Shown here: positions 36,101 to 47,590 of the stretch, piece by piece
How the letters are laid out: every line of letters begins with the position of its first letter
How positions within the stretch are numbered: position 1 is the first letter of the stretch
Source: Diphasiastrum complanatum
Lineage: Eukaryota > Streptophyta > Lycopodiopsida > Lycopodiales > Lycopodiaceae
NCBI GenBank assembly: GCA_029204225.1
Contig: CM055094.1
Location: forward strand, 70,851,253-70,915,252
Direction of reading: 5' to 3'
DNA length: 64,000 nucleotides
The notes under the pieces: generated by a model
What the model saw: the letters and a program-made list of their open reading frames with translations, nothing else
Databases searched by the model: none
Told to the model about the DNA's origin: nothing
Translations under genes and position numbers: made by a program

Positions 36101-37237
36101 TGGCCGCTCGATGATTTGAAAGGAATATCTCTGGAATTTGGTGAGCACCGCATTGATCTTAAAGAAGACGTAGTTCCTGTTCGAGAGAGAGAGTATTGTT
36201 TTAATCCAAAGTACTCTTTAATGGTAAAGGATAAACTCAACAAGCATCTTAAGGCATATATTATCTATCTCATCTTAAGTAGTGAATGGGTATCACCTAT
36301 TGTTGTAGTTCCAAAGAAGAAGTCTAGCAAGATTCGGATTTGCTAGGATTTCCGAAAGCTGAATGCTATTACAAAAAAAGATCAGCATCCATTACCTTTC
36401 ACATAATCTATTTTAGACCAATTCGGTGCACAAGAACGTTACAGTTTCTGTTATGGCTTCTCTGGTTATAATCAAGTCAGATTGGAGTAAGGAAGGAGGA
36501 TCGACCAAAACTACTTTTACTACTGATTGGGGCACTTATGCCTACAATAAAATGCCCTTCAGTCTTTGTAACGACCAGCTACTTTTCAGAGAATTATGAT
36601 GTTGATTTTTGCTACTTTTCTAAGAACATTTCTCAAAATTTTCATTGATGATTTATGTGTTTACATTAATATTAAGACTCATAAACAAAAACTGAAGCTT
36701 ACATTGCAAAGGTGTCGAGAGAGTTGTTTTTTCGGTATGAGAGAAGGTATACTTTTTTTGGGTCATAGAATATCCAGCAGAGGTATTGAAGTCGACAAAG
36801 GTAAAGCCAAAGTTATCAAGAATCTGTTGATACCAAAGAATCTACATGAACTTATGGGTTTCCTAGGACATGTGGGTTATTATCAAAGATTTATCCAGAA
36901 TCATGCCTATATTGTTGCTATTTTAATGCAGTTACTTAAGAAACAAGTTGCTTATATTTGGACGGCAGCACAATAGAGAGCATTCGAATAATTGAAGCAT
37001 AGATTGATTAATGTTCCAATTCTGAGACAACCTAACTGGACAAAACTATTTCATTGTTATGTTGATGTGTTAGCATTTGCTATTGGTCTTTGTCTGAGCT
37101 AGAAGGACAAATATAAGAAAGACCATCCAATATACTATGCAAGTCGCTAGCTTAGCTCCTCGAAGAAAAATCATTCGACAATAGAAAGGGAAGAACTTGG
37201 AATGATTTCTATTGTAAAGAAATTCTGACTTTTGAAT
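33112..37237 (+). pseudogene. Gypsy family G gag-pol (Gag, protease, RT, partial RNase H)
   Basis: Gag opens at the ATG at 33112 (MSDRAARLERYRKL) and has the retrotransposon Gag core near 33340-33610 (YFKGTSSDHADNYV, LRKQARIWY). Zinc knuckles follow: CTKCGTSRHSKEEG (34175; last Cys lost), CYNCVEPRHFSSNC (34410) and YKEPGHKYPDC. Protease DSGSSVNII is at 35256-35282. RT starts near 36050 (EYQDVFAWPLDDLKGI), with SEWVSPIVVVPKKKSSKIRIC at 36283-36345 across a stop, and catalytic FIDDLCVY at 36637. GFLGHVGYYQRFIQNHA follows at 36859. RNase H keeps the entry FHCYVDVLAFAIGL and EREELGMI but stops at KKF (37228). There is no integrase. Stops and frameshifts throughout. Confidence 0.9.
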
Positions 37238-38680
37238 GAGTGAAATCGCTCACTGGGCCGACTGCTCCAGAAGAACGAGGAAGCCCAAATTTTTGAGGAT
37301 GATAATAAGGCGCTCCAAGCCAAATCTGCAGAATTGCAGAAGCATTTTGATTTGTTGGCAACCGAACTTAATAAGGTCAGGGCAGAAAAAACGTCTCTGC
37401 AGACCAAACTTCATGATGAAGGCTTAAAGCGATAAAGGCTGAAACTACCTTGCAACGACACAGTAGCTCTGGTGTAACCTAGATATGTTCTCCAAAGCTG
37501 TAGTCTCTTCAAGATCAAATGCTAAAGAATTTTTGAGTCGAGTATCTTATTCTGCTCGAAAACGACAAAGCACTTGTCAAGGAGGAATTGCTAAGCTAAA
37601 GGAGTTGTCAGCCAAAACGACTACTTGCTTTGGGCCAGATGCACACGAAGAGCATTCGCAGGCCCTAGAGAAGATCGAAGAATTGACTAAGCAGCTCCAA
37701 GCAGCCCGAACATGTACAAGGGTAGCAGATCACCTGAAGTATGCTGAGGCGTGTGTAAAAATTTTTGGTCTACAAAAGAAAGTAGAAGCATAGCCTAATC
37801 CAAAGCAACAGAAGAGAAATCAGTCGAAGGTATGAGCTAAACGATTTCAAGTTTTTTTTGAAAGATTTTGGAAATGGAGTCCATGCCATTTCAATGTGGA
37901 GTTAAAGTGGCATATAAATTATTTGATGCTACCAGGGTTAATAGGCATGGCATTCGACGACTAGCAATCAGAATGGAGCAAAGAAGACTTCCTTTAGTTG
38001 TCAGAGTAGTTAAGCATATAGTAGAAAAAATCTCTATGCTGGGCCATAATCCAGGGTAAGTTCAAAGTTATAGCCTTTGGATTAGTTGAATTGTACATAG
38101 GGTCAACTTTTTGTCTGCGCTGGAGTATATCCAAATCAAGGAGTACCAATTTTTGCGGCATAACGACTCGAAGCAAAAGCTTTGGAGGAAGCATGCATAG
38201 TTAGAGTTGTATTCACCAGAAGGCCGAGCAAATATCACAGAATTTGACGATGTAGGTCTGCTGTTGGATATTAACATGGCATATCCGGAGCTGTATAGTA
38301 TCTACACCGATTGGGAGAGGAATGTTTTCAGTTATTTTGTGAAGATAAAACATAATTTACAAGACAGATTTAAATCTTGCAAATATAGAACATTTTGTAC
38401 ATATAATTTTTGCCCGTTTGGCACATTTGCAGTCAAAGTTTATTTGTCAAGTGTAAATATATTCAGTTCTCCTCCACTTTATTCGAACAGTTTGTATTGA
38501 GTAAAGATTATGAAGAAGATTTGAAGAAGATTTTCGGTTAGTACAAGAATCGTTCGATGGCTCTTTACTTCCTGTGAGATTGTCGCCTTACATCAACTTA
38601 CCTATCGGGAGTTACACCAGAGCAAAAGAAGATGTATTGTTGCTCGAGTGTCAAAGGGACTTAGAGATGGCAGAATAACT
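37238..38680 (+). pseudogene. Non-retroviral reading frame in place of integrase, family G copy 2
   Basis: Immediately after the truncated RNase H comes sequence unlike any pol domain. First, a glutamine/lysine/leucine-rich coiled coil (EEAQIFEDDNKALQAKSAEL, 37280-37340; EKIEELTKQLQAA, 37669-37710). Then a globular-looking region (FQCGVKVAYKLFDATRVNR near 37890-37950; YIQIKEYQFLRHNDSKQKL-type near 38130-38190) and LLLDINMAYPELYSIYTDWE (38258 on). A last block, LPIGSYTRAKEDVLLLECQ, ends in a stop near 38677. The same order recurs at 61141-62615. Function and source unknown; it may be a captured host transcript, which would normally be intronless, as here. Damaged by stops. Confidence 0.75.
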
Positions 38681-38969
38681 ACATGAAGAGCTTAATACAT
38701 GAAGTTTTTCTTCTATATTGTGTTGTAGATTATTTGATGTTGAGTTTCATATGTGATGATGCTTATTTTATGTCGCCGAAATATATTTTGAATCAATATT
38801 TGATTCTGAAATATCAAATGACCGTTTTCCATGCAACGAATGAAGAAATATCTCTACATATGACCTAACGAAAATCCTCGACATGAAATTATTCTTTCCC
38901 GAGAAATGTATAAATCTCAAAACAAAGAATATTTGTCCACGAGGACGTTTCACATTTAAGGAGGAGATA

Positions 38970-39203
38970 TGTGATACCGCATATTTGTATGCTTAATCAA
39001 AAATGACAAATTATACTTAGGAATGAGGATATGTGCTAGACAACTATATATTTTGAAGAGGCCTACACCATATTTTCAAGCATAATTGTTAAGGACCTAC
39101 CTTTTACTTAAAGTCATGACCTCTTGAAATGAAACAACACTTGGATACGAAGCGACTAGATTCAAATTGTCACAATGAATTATCAATTGTACAATTTTTT
39201 TGT
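38970..39203 (+). repeat. Truncated 3' LTR of gypsy family G copy 2
   Basis: Preceded by the polypurine run aaggaggaga, it matches the first 230 or so bases of the 5' LTR at 31843 and then breaks off near 39203 into CACTA sequence. The missing 3' part removes any target-site duplication that could be checked. Confidence 0.88.
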
Positions 39204-40660
39204 GACATGAGGGTAGCATGGCGGAAGGATGACTAGTGCAAGATTCCATGGTTTACATCACGGAGTTCCTTGCTCATAGCGATCCTTCTATTTGTTGGGG
39301 AGGTTTCTCAAGGAAAAGGAGCGATCATGAGAATGAGTGAGTCCTTCGGGGAGAAGGTAAATAAGTTTTGCATTCTTAATAGTGAGAAAATACAAAAGTG
39401 GATTTCACTATACGAAGAGGCCAAGGCTCGTAGACAAACCGCTTGAGCCACTTTCAGAGAGGGCATAAAAGATAACCATACCCACCTGACCTCGCCCTTC
39501 TACCCAAGGACATGACACTTGATTGGTTGCGTGATGCACTTAGATAAGCCTCAACAAACAACCAGGAAGTAACAAAGAGAGAGCAAAAATATGCAAGGGG
39601 GTGCAATTTACATGTAAGCTATGATGATCAACATTCACATGTTTATTAATACGTGCAATTTTGTACATGTTTGTTGTATCCCTAACACATTTAGTTCCAT
39701 TTCATTCAGTACAAAAAATACAATGCACTGTGGAAGCATGGATGACACTCTCATATGGGGGGCGCATTGACAAAAATAGAAACACGTATGATTGTTGAGT
39801 CATGGCAAATTTTACCCAAGAGAATCGAGCAAGCATGGCGGACACCAATTTACTCTCTTCTCTAATTGTGGGACAATCAATGACATCCTTGAAGTTGGAT
39901 TTAGGCAATTCATCTTTTTCATATTTGATATCAAATGGCTCAAAGTTATTTGCAATGGTCCAATGCAATTGTCAGGAAAGATGAGAGTGGTTATTTTGCC
40001 ATTGACTCCACCAAGCTTTGGACAGATCAAAGCGACACATTTGTTTTTCCTCAACAATGTGAGCAGGTACATTTCTTCTATGTCTTCAAGATGTCTATGC
40101 TCTTTTGTTGTCAATCAATCAATTTTCAATGTATTGCAAAAAATGTATATTGTGTATAGTAATACGCAAGAAACTATAAAATAGCTATGGATACTAACTA
40201 CGAGTCAACATTTATGGTAACATCGATCAATAATAGGTGGTCTTTCACCCGAATCATTCAGATCACAGATGGTGGTACGTGATTTAAGTCTCTCCTCGAA
40301 GTAAAAGAATTTTTGAGGATAGATATGTCGTGGAGGACATGGACCTACTAGTTGATGCACGTCGTGAACAAGACTGTGATGACGAATTCAATGACACAAT
40401 TTTGGAAGATGATCATGTGCAAGCTTCATAAGCTAATGATGATGTTGAGCATGATGTATCATCATCAAATGATTCGACGACACACGACACACCTTCTCCA
40501 TCTCACTCATCGTTGCCATTAGCTTTTGAAGATCAGCTTATTAATGATGAAGCTAGAGAAGATTTTTGGGTAGAATTAGAGATAGACTCAATTAGTTTGG
40601 CGGATTTGTCGCATGATGGTACGACAAATGATAACGATGAACCACCAAATGAATGAGTGA
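39204..40660 (+). pseudogene. CACTA transposase TNP2, 3' part
   Basis: Continuation of the TNP2 gene after the gypsy insertion. Recognisable blocks: WISLYEEAKARRQ (39400 on), DMTLDWLRDAL in another frame near 39510, NDILEVGFRQF near 39870, FDIKWLKVI, then RKDESGYFAIDSTKLW and FVFPQQCEQV (39975-40065). FDIKWLKV and the FAIDSTK/CEQV blocks are the typical TNP2 C-terminal region. Later DMDLLVDARREQDCDDEFND and a serine/aspartate-rich acidic tail end at the TGA near 40657. A likely intron separates CEQV from HRWWYV (GT at 40066, acceptor before 40260). The tail from 40330 on has only one stop (40429). A related fragment lies on the minus strand at 56280-56900. Confidence 0.85.
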
Positions 40661-41138
40661 GATAGTACGATGTATTTCAATTCATTGTAATATTAATCAT
40701 ATTGCTCACAGATGCTATTACACTTTATTAATTGACTAGTTGACATTGAACAAGAAGTCGATGGATGTCAGTACAAAATTTGTTGTTAAAATTGAAAAAA
40801 CAAATCATATTGATTTCTTGGCTTGCTACAAATGTTGTACCATGCAAGTATGTAGCCCATAAATGCAAAATGCCAAGTTTGGCCTATATAGAACTTGAGC
40901 TACATGGTTATGTAATGTCTAGTTTGAAGAATACAACTTGCATATAGTTTGTAGACATAGAATTGGCAAAGTCATGCTTGTAGAAACTCGTGGCAATTCA
41001 CATGCATTAATTGTAAGTGATCCATAGTGACATGCAAGGCATACACAAAGTATAATGGACACATGCATGATGATTTGTACTTTGTTAGTTAGAACTAGTA
41101 CACTTGTAAAAAGTTGGTAGAATTTCATGCATGGCAAG

Positions 41139-41578
41139 TGACAAATGTCACATAGACTCTAGATGTCACTTTAGTTGTCATTTTGGAATGGATAGGTGTG
41201 GTTCTACCTCAAGCTACCTCAAACTCCATAAATATGTGTAGCTCTCCTCACAATCAATGATGAAGAACCAAAGGTTTGTAGCTACCTCATGCCATTTTGG
41301 ATCTAAACTATTTTGCTTGTTATCTCTCTATCTTTCTCTCTCTAACTCGTGTTGAAGCTAATGCTAATACACTAAAATCTTGTACTTTTGTTCATTCTTT
41401 GATTCATTGCTATCATAATCTGATGCTTAGCATGCTAGATTGTGGTTAAGCCATTTATTCTGAACTAGATCTTGCTAAACAATCTAGAATCAGGTTACTG
41501 TGCTAATCACAAAGCTTAATCAAGATCAATCATACTTGCGGACATTCCCCACACGTGTGAATTCTAGAAATTTTGTCA
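41139..41578 (+). repeat. Putative copia 5' LTR (440 bp)
   Basis: Runs from TGACAAAT to TTTTGTCA, near-perfect terminal inverted repeats, and ends directly against a Met-type primer-binding site. No second LTR of this type was seen, so the left boundary rests on the inverted repeat alone. Confidence 0.6.
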
Positions 41579-41590
41579 TGGTATCAGAGC
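41579..41590 (+). other. Primer-binding site, initiator Met tRNA type
   Basis: Exact TGGTATCAGAGC, directly after the LTR end. Confidence 0.9.
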
Positions 41591-42399
41591 CAAATTAAGC
41601 TTTGCATGCTAACATCTCTGATTGTACAAGAAACTTAGAGCTAAATCAAGCAAAAAAGTAGTTTTGCACCTTGCATTAGGCATGTTGTGGCATAAATAGT
41701 GTTAGATCTGCATTTAGGTTTAGTTTGGGAGTGATTTTTTTTTTTTCTCACCTTTCTCTGAAGTGTATTTGGAACAAATCGGATTGGAACTGAATTTTCA
41801 AACCTGAAAAGTGGTAGTACGGAATTCTGGAATTTCGCACATGTGAAAATCAGAGATTTTCAGTCCTTTTGTTCTCCTTGCTAATAGATCCAAAGATAGC
41901 AATGTTATAACTTAATGGAAAGCTTATGATCTCTACTTTCCATAGAAATTAAAACCAAATCAATCTAATGTGTCTAGCAAGAGTTATAAACTCTTAAAGA
42001 GGATAGGGATAGGTCCAAAATCCGAGTGACAACATTTTGATTTGATTCAATCTTGCTTTGTTCTGAATCCATTGTTTTGAGCATCTTACACAAGAAACTG
42101 AAGATCAATATTGAGTTTGAAATAATGAACACTTTTTGAGCCTTCTGAGAGTCAATTGTGTTTTCTTTTGATGCATTTCACACGTGCCAAAAGTAGGATT
42201 CAAACTAGCCAAAGTGTTTCAATCCACTTTGTGTGTCTGATCTAGATAACTTGTTTTGTGGAATATTTGAGAGTCATCTCAAATACAGTTGCAAGTGTTT
42301 CACATAGGAAGGTAGTACATCCTTGAAAATACCTATAGTGAAAGAGAGCAACAACTTTGAGTCTAATTGGAACATATCTCAGTCCAATAACAAAGAAGT

Positions 42400-42690
42400 C
42401 TTCATTAAAATAGCATCTCAGGGAGGATATCTTCTAGAAAGCCAGTGAAAGACTAAACACTTCTAATTACTCAATTTGGAAGTTTAGAATGAGTCTATCT
42501 TGATACTCCAGGATGTTATGGATATTGTGCTTGGTGTTGAGGAGGAGCCTCAAACACAGGCTGAAATTCTTAAGTACAAGAGAAGAGCTAGAATGGCTCT
42601 ACATTTCATTAAGATGAATGTATCTAATGAAATTTTGAGAGAGATAGCTTGGGATGCACTAAAGACCATCTATGAAGTAAGCAACTAGTG
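42400..42690 (+). pseudogene. Copia gag N-terminal fragment
   Basis: NYSIWK-like sequence near 42465, then DVMDIVLGVEEEPQ (42512-42553), YKRRARMALHFIKMNVSNEI (42574 on) and WDALKTIYE near 42650: the opening of a copia Gag (UBN2 type). The fragment at 54418-54600 has the same DVM-IVLG-EEE motif, so both belong to one family. The leader of about 800 bases between PBS and gag (41591-42399) has no frames of note. The reading frame ends at 42689; no later domains follow. Confidence 0.75.
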
Positions 42691-43275
42691 AATGTAGTTT
42701 CTAGTGCAATTGATTTCAAGTCAATTGGATGTGCCTCGAAGTGAGGTAGGTAGGGCACCTAACCTGTGTAGACACATCAATTTTAGGACAAATGGATCGT
42801 CAAGATCCCACAATCAACTTTTGACAAGAGATACATCCTAGCATCACCATATGATACAAGAGAAAAGAGATGTACATTTGAATGAATGATTTCCTTGTTT
42901 GCCAGAATCTCCTTTTTAATGGCTACATTAGCATCTAATTTAAACAATCTTCCCTACTTAAACCCTCTTGCTATGCATACATCATTGGGACATGTATGGT
43001 TAGGTTTCATCTTGATTGATGGAACATAAAGCACATTTTTTAGATCTATTCTTTTAGTAGATCCAAGACATAAGGGAATGGTACCAATACCATCTATTCT
43101 ACATTATTGATTGCTTGATGTAAAGATAAATTTTCTAGCATCATTATAAGAGTGTAGATTGAGTAAGAATCCCTTAGAAATGTCATGTCCTCATCTTCAT
43201 CCTCTTCATGTGCAAGGTTCTCTTGTTGGCTCTCTTCTTGTGCCCTTTGCTTCTTGTAGCATTCGGATGTTATAT

Positions 43276-43745
43276 TGTTGGATTTATCTCCTCTACTCTC
43301 CTAAATCCTATTTTAATCTACCTCCATTCATGCTGCATTTTTACTCATGTTGTCGCATAGTCTGCATATTTACATGTAAAATAAGACCAGCAAAAAAGAC
43401 GAAAAAAAAAATGACATTGTGTTTTTACACGTGGTTTGTGACAGGCGAAAAATGCGACACTGCCTTACAAAATGTCGAAGGTGCCCTAGGGAAAGCGAAG
43501 GCACCTTGTAAATCAAATCCCAAGGCATTTCATCAGAGTGTCGCATTTTTCACATCTTCACCGACGTTCATTTCAGCAAAGGTTGACGTCGCAGCCTTTT
43601 CACGCTCATCCCCATGCAACTGTGCTAACAGATTACTCAATGACAGCAGCCACCGAAGATCTCCTACAGATAGCACATCCACTTTGTACTTTCTTCATCC
43701 GGACACCCGTAACATTGTGTATATATATTGAATATCATTTGCGCA
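43276..43745 (+). repeat. Partial LTR of copia family B
   Basis: Begins TGTTGGATTTATCTCC and follows the first part of the 10918-11970 LTR (shared blocks ctctactctcctaaatcc, atgtcgaaggtgccct, gtatatata) before losing similarity near 43745. The open frame across it is not a gene. Bases 42691-43275 hold no clear gene. Confidence 0.82.
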
Positions 43746-43924
43746 TTCAGTGGGTGTAAAAATAATAGCATCAAAACTCAAAGATAGACGAAGTATGCCT
43801 TGCGCATCTACAAAAATAGTCTTGGGTCAAATAAATTTGATACTGAATTTTTTTTATCTTCAAGTAAAAATCAAGCCCCCTCTATTTTTGTAGTTTTTCA
43901 ATAATAAGTATAAACAGGTTTTTC

Positions 43925-44735
43925 AGGATGTTCATTACCTAGTGGAATTGGGCTTGAGCATAGAATTCCAACTCTCCCCCTTGATGTGGATCTTGAAAAT
44001 TTTTGATCTTCAGATTTAATAAATTGTTAAATCTGAGTTGGTACTCCATGGCAAAGTAATCTGCTGTCATAAACTCTATCCTATAGTAAACCAAAGAAAT
44101 TATCCTTGTGATTTGGTTGCCATAGTAGATAAATGTCATATGTGACTGAATAAAATTGATATCTACAGGTAGGTTCTTTAGTCAAATCGCTTCCTTGGTA
44201 GCATTTGTGCAAGCTATAAAATCTGACTCTATGGAGGATAATGTTACTGAGGTCTAGCTGTTACATGAGATTGGACCTTGATTGAACATAAATCTAAAAG
44301 TTGATATTCTAGTGTCGATACTTTCTATCCAATCTACATATGTGTAGCCTTTGAGAATTTTGGCTGATGGGCTAGATTTTTGTTGACTGATGGAAATCAG
44401 TCTATTGGGCCGGATTCAAAAAATGTATTCCAGTGCTAACATGCGTTTCAGATCCTTCATTGAGCTCAAATTGTTACTGAGTAATAAAACTCATCTACAT
44501 AACGAGCAGTGATAATAGAAAGATCTGATATAGACTTAAAGTAGATATTCGAGTCTACTGAGTTCGGCTAGAAAACATTCTCATTTCGAAGTGCAAGTTT
44601 GATGTCATCTTCTGTCTTGCACTAGTCAGCATCAATAGTTGACTTTGCCTCTGAAATAGTGTTGAGTTCCTGCACAAAGTAGCAGGCCGGATCATCCACG
44701 AATCATGATGGAGGCTGTCTGGATCGATTCGGTCT
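43925..44735 (-). pseudogene. Ty1/copia RT-RNase H remnant
   Basis: Reading downward in coordinates: RT block NENVF-PNSVDSNIYFKSISDLSIITARYVDEF near 44500-44600, where YVDE replaces YVDD; then weak RNase H, with NLPVDINFIQSHMTFIYYGNQ near 44070-44170 and a YHFIR-like AMEYQLRFNNLL near 44020. Stops are many. It lies 190 bases beyond the 3' end of the unknown gene copy B on the same strand. Confidence 0.65.
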
Positions 44736-44922
44736 TCTTGTTGACAAATCCTCTACTACAGAGGATCTGTTAGTTATTTCTTTGCTTCTTTTTCAGAACT
44801 GTTTCTTGCCTGTTACCAGGTTCATCATGACATGTTCAGAATTGCTGTGCAAATTCATTGAACAAGAGAGGAGAAATACCCAATGTAAATGTATTGATTG
44901 TATTATACCAAAATACAAAGTG

Positions 44923-46407
44923 TCAATATTCATCATCAGATCTTGTATCAGATTCTATGGTAGTATTGTCATGAAGAAATTCTCTGCTAACGTATGCATC
45001 TAATAGATGTGCATTATCTTTATTTCCACTAAGCTCAATATAAGTCGCATACAATGAATAATAAGAGCGTCTTAAAGGAACATTCCCATTAGTAAAGCCT
45101 AAAATGTTCAAAACATAAGATCTTTTGACAAAAATGGTCTTATTTGTCTTAAAAAATTTATGTCCTCCTAGATAAAATGATAAAGCTTTAACTGCCATTA
45201 TAAGACTCTCCTCGACTGAGCTCAGCTTGGAATGAGCAATACAGATCTCATTCTTCGAAAAATGCCGAAGATAGTGGCCCAGTCCACTATCCCTCTGGAA
45301 TGAGGATGCGTGTTGTTTGAAACCACCTCGTCTTGCAGCAAAATCATCTATTATGAGAGCATCCTGCAATAGGAAATATGTTAGCAAAAACACATTCAGT
45401 GATTGAAAACATTCAAATGCAAGGAAGATTAAACACTTACACATTCTTCATCATCAGTAGCAACCAAATTAGGATGATCAATATAATGACCACGTACTGA
45501 AGTGCAATCATCAGTGAAATGCATTAATGATGGACGAGGGAAGCCCATCTGGGATTGAAATGCCGTGAATTCTTCATCGGATGGTCTGCCTCGCCCATCC
45601 TTAGCTTTATTTGATAAAGTCTTATTCAGGCATTCTTCACCAGTCATAAGACCCTCCTCATCATCAAAATCAATACCAGCAACAAGGTCATTTGTCTCAA
45701 TATCTACAAAGTCGGAGAATTTGAAAATTGTGCCGGATAATAAACATAGAACCTCGTCCTCACGATAGTCAAAAAATTTACATAAATCAGCAGTAGTAAA
45801 ATATACATCGTCATTAATATAATATACAAGCAAATTAAAAAGACATTTGGAATCCTCCATAGATTTGGATTCATCATTAGATGTATTTTGGCCAATGAAA
45901 AAATCCCGAAGAACATCAGTATTTACATCAACGAAGTCACTTTCTTTATCAGGAGTGTCGATAAGAAAGTGACTGATATCCTTAATGGCTGACTGAATAG
46001 AGGAGGGTGCAAAAGGAGGGTCAGCAACAGGAAGTTCATCATCATCTATGATATTCAACCAATCAACATTTCTTGTTGCAATACGGACACATAGAACTAC
46101 TTTTGAAAAGATCAAACAATTTGTTGAACATTCTATCCAGTCTATGTCTAAAAGCTGGGAAGAAATGAACAAGATCGGTATAATGCATTTACTGGAGTGG
46201 ACCTATGGAGAAAACATGCTTGCTAAGTATATCTCTGAATCTGACATAATATTCATAAAATACATCAGAATTTGGTTGTGCAGTCTTGAAAACATGTAGA
46301 TATGGCTTGAATAGACTATGGAAGTAGTCTAGGTTTTCAGTAATCCCAAATTCACTCAAAAATGAACTCAAGCCTGATTCTCATGAGGATTATGAGGAAG
46401 AGGCCAT
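44923..46407 (-). pseudogene. Uncharacterised gene, copy B (paralogue of the gene at 4999-6470)
   Basis: The last exon (45363 down to 44923) starts DALIIDDFAARRGG, aligned with DAVELVAFAMRRGG of copy A; HYL/HYI, SKLS/SNKYS and ALSFYLG/ALSKHIG follow at equal spacing. The intron 45364-45440 has consensus ends (GTAAGT, TTGCAG) and is phase 0, as in copy A. The exon before it carries YYINDDVYFTTADLCKF...REDEVLCLL, matching the DGQKYVFMHDL...REDEMLAAL region. Upstream, NSDVFYEY (copy A NTDAFTYV) lies in a second frame, joined by either a 61-base GT-AG intron (46142-46202) or a frameshift. The in-frame ATG at 46407 is followed by TAA (46390-46392) and TGA (46381-46383). The C-terminal two-thirds is intact, the N terminus decayed. 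Function unknown. Confidence 0.7.
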
Positions 46408-46435
46408 GGCAATAACGTGAATATTGCACTTGTGC

Positions 46436-46905
46436 ACGTGGGAGAACTGAACCAAAACCAATTATCAAAATGGCGCAGAAGATGGATATGTACAACAGAC
46501 AGATATAGAATATCGCACTTGTATAGTTGCAAGCAAACAGACAGCAATGAGCATGCACAAAAGCGATATGTCTCGAATTTCGAGAACGCAAAAGGTAAAA
46601 AATTATTCGGTTTTCATGCCATTTATACTAAATTTTTGCACGTGTGGTCAATGGACTTATGACATGTGTCTACTTTCAATTGGACAACAGGCGCAGACAC
46701 ATGTGAGATGACACCTGCACACGTGTGAAATGACACCTGAACACGTGTCACATGTTCATTCGATTGCTCATAAACATGTGTCGCTCTCGCATTCGATCGT
46801 ACAAATTCCACATGTGTAATGTGACAGGGTGACATGTGTTGCTCTCGCATTTGTCCGTACAACTCCCACATGTGTGACAGGGTGTTCTTTCGCACGTGCG
46901 AACCC
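46436..46905. promoter_or_regulatory. CACGTG/CACATGTG-rich repeat patch upstream of copy B
   Basis: CACGTG G-box cores occur near 46436, 46640, 46719, 46744 and 46896, with several CACATGTG palindromes between them. Part of this comes from a local tandem duplication: cgctctcgcattcgatcgta and a diverged copy gctctcgcatttgtccgta, each followed by acatgtg and tgacagggtg. It lies between the start of copy B (minus) and the plus-strand fragment at 46964, so could act on either. Binding is inference. Confidence 0.5.
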
Positions 46906-46963
46906 CGATATAAAATCAAAAAATTTTGATTGCAACTAAAGAAATTTCAATCTTATTTTGCAG

Positions 46964-47590
46964 TGACCATTGGAGTTTAAACTTGATCTCTATTAAGAGA
47001 TCTGTAAATAATATTATTAAATGTTTTTATGTCAAGATGAATTTGGCGAGAAATACGCATAAGGATGTAGATATATACATTCCATATCTAAGTAAATATA
47101 TTCCTACAGACGTTCCCCATTCCGTGGACTGGCAGAAGTAAACTCTGTTTTTCTTAATAGCATTTTGAAATCAGGATTCTAATGAAATATTTTCAATCTA
47201 ATTCATTCTGTTTCATAATTGATTTCTTGTGTGCTGAATTATTTTGCAGTCACCCTAGCAAAATGATTCATTCAGCTATGCGTGGTACACATTGTACAAT
47301 GCCAATTTGTTTTTTGAGTGGTTCATCCTTCAACAAGATGTTGATATTTCTAAAGTAATAAATTTTTTTATTCTTATTTTGGAATCATGATTACTTTTCT
47401 ATTATGGTGATGTTATTGGCCATTACTAATACATGAATGTTCTATTTTGCAGTTTACACTACCTGAGTACACATCAAGTCAGGTGTACAGATTTAGACTA
47501 GAAATTATCCTGAGTATACTGGCTAGGGCAAGGCTTCAGCCTCCCGTTATTGATGATGGTGCAAAGGATGATGTAGTTGTACTAAATTAA
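46964..47590 (+). pseudogene. Possible Ulp1-like cysteine protease fragment with introns
   Basis: Three pieces look like exons: after TATTTTGCAG at 46963, DHWSLNLISI leads to YIPTDVPHSVDW (to about 47137); after TATTTTGCAG at 47249, FSYAWYTLYNANLFFEWFIL; after TATTTTGCAG at 47452, FTLPEYTSSQVYRFRLEI ending at the stop near 47590. HWSL resembles the catalytic-His motif of Ulp1/SENP (C48) proteases and DVP-x3-D the region before their catalytic Cys; the last piece resembles their C-terminal arginine-rich helix. Catalytic Asp and Cys are not seen, and the first join does not keep frame. Alternative: an unrelated unknown gene. Low certainty. Confidence 0.35.
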
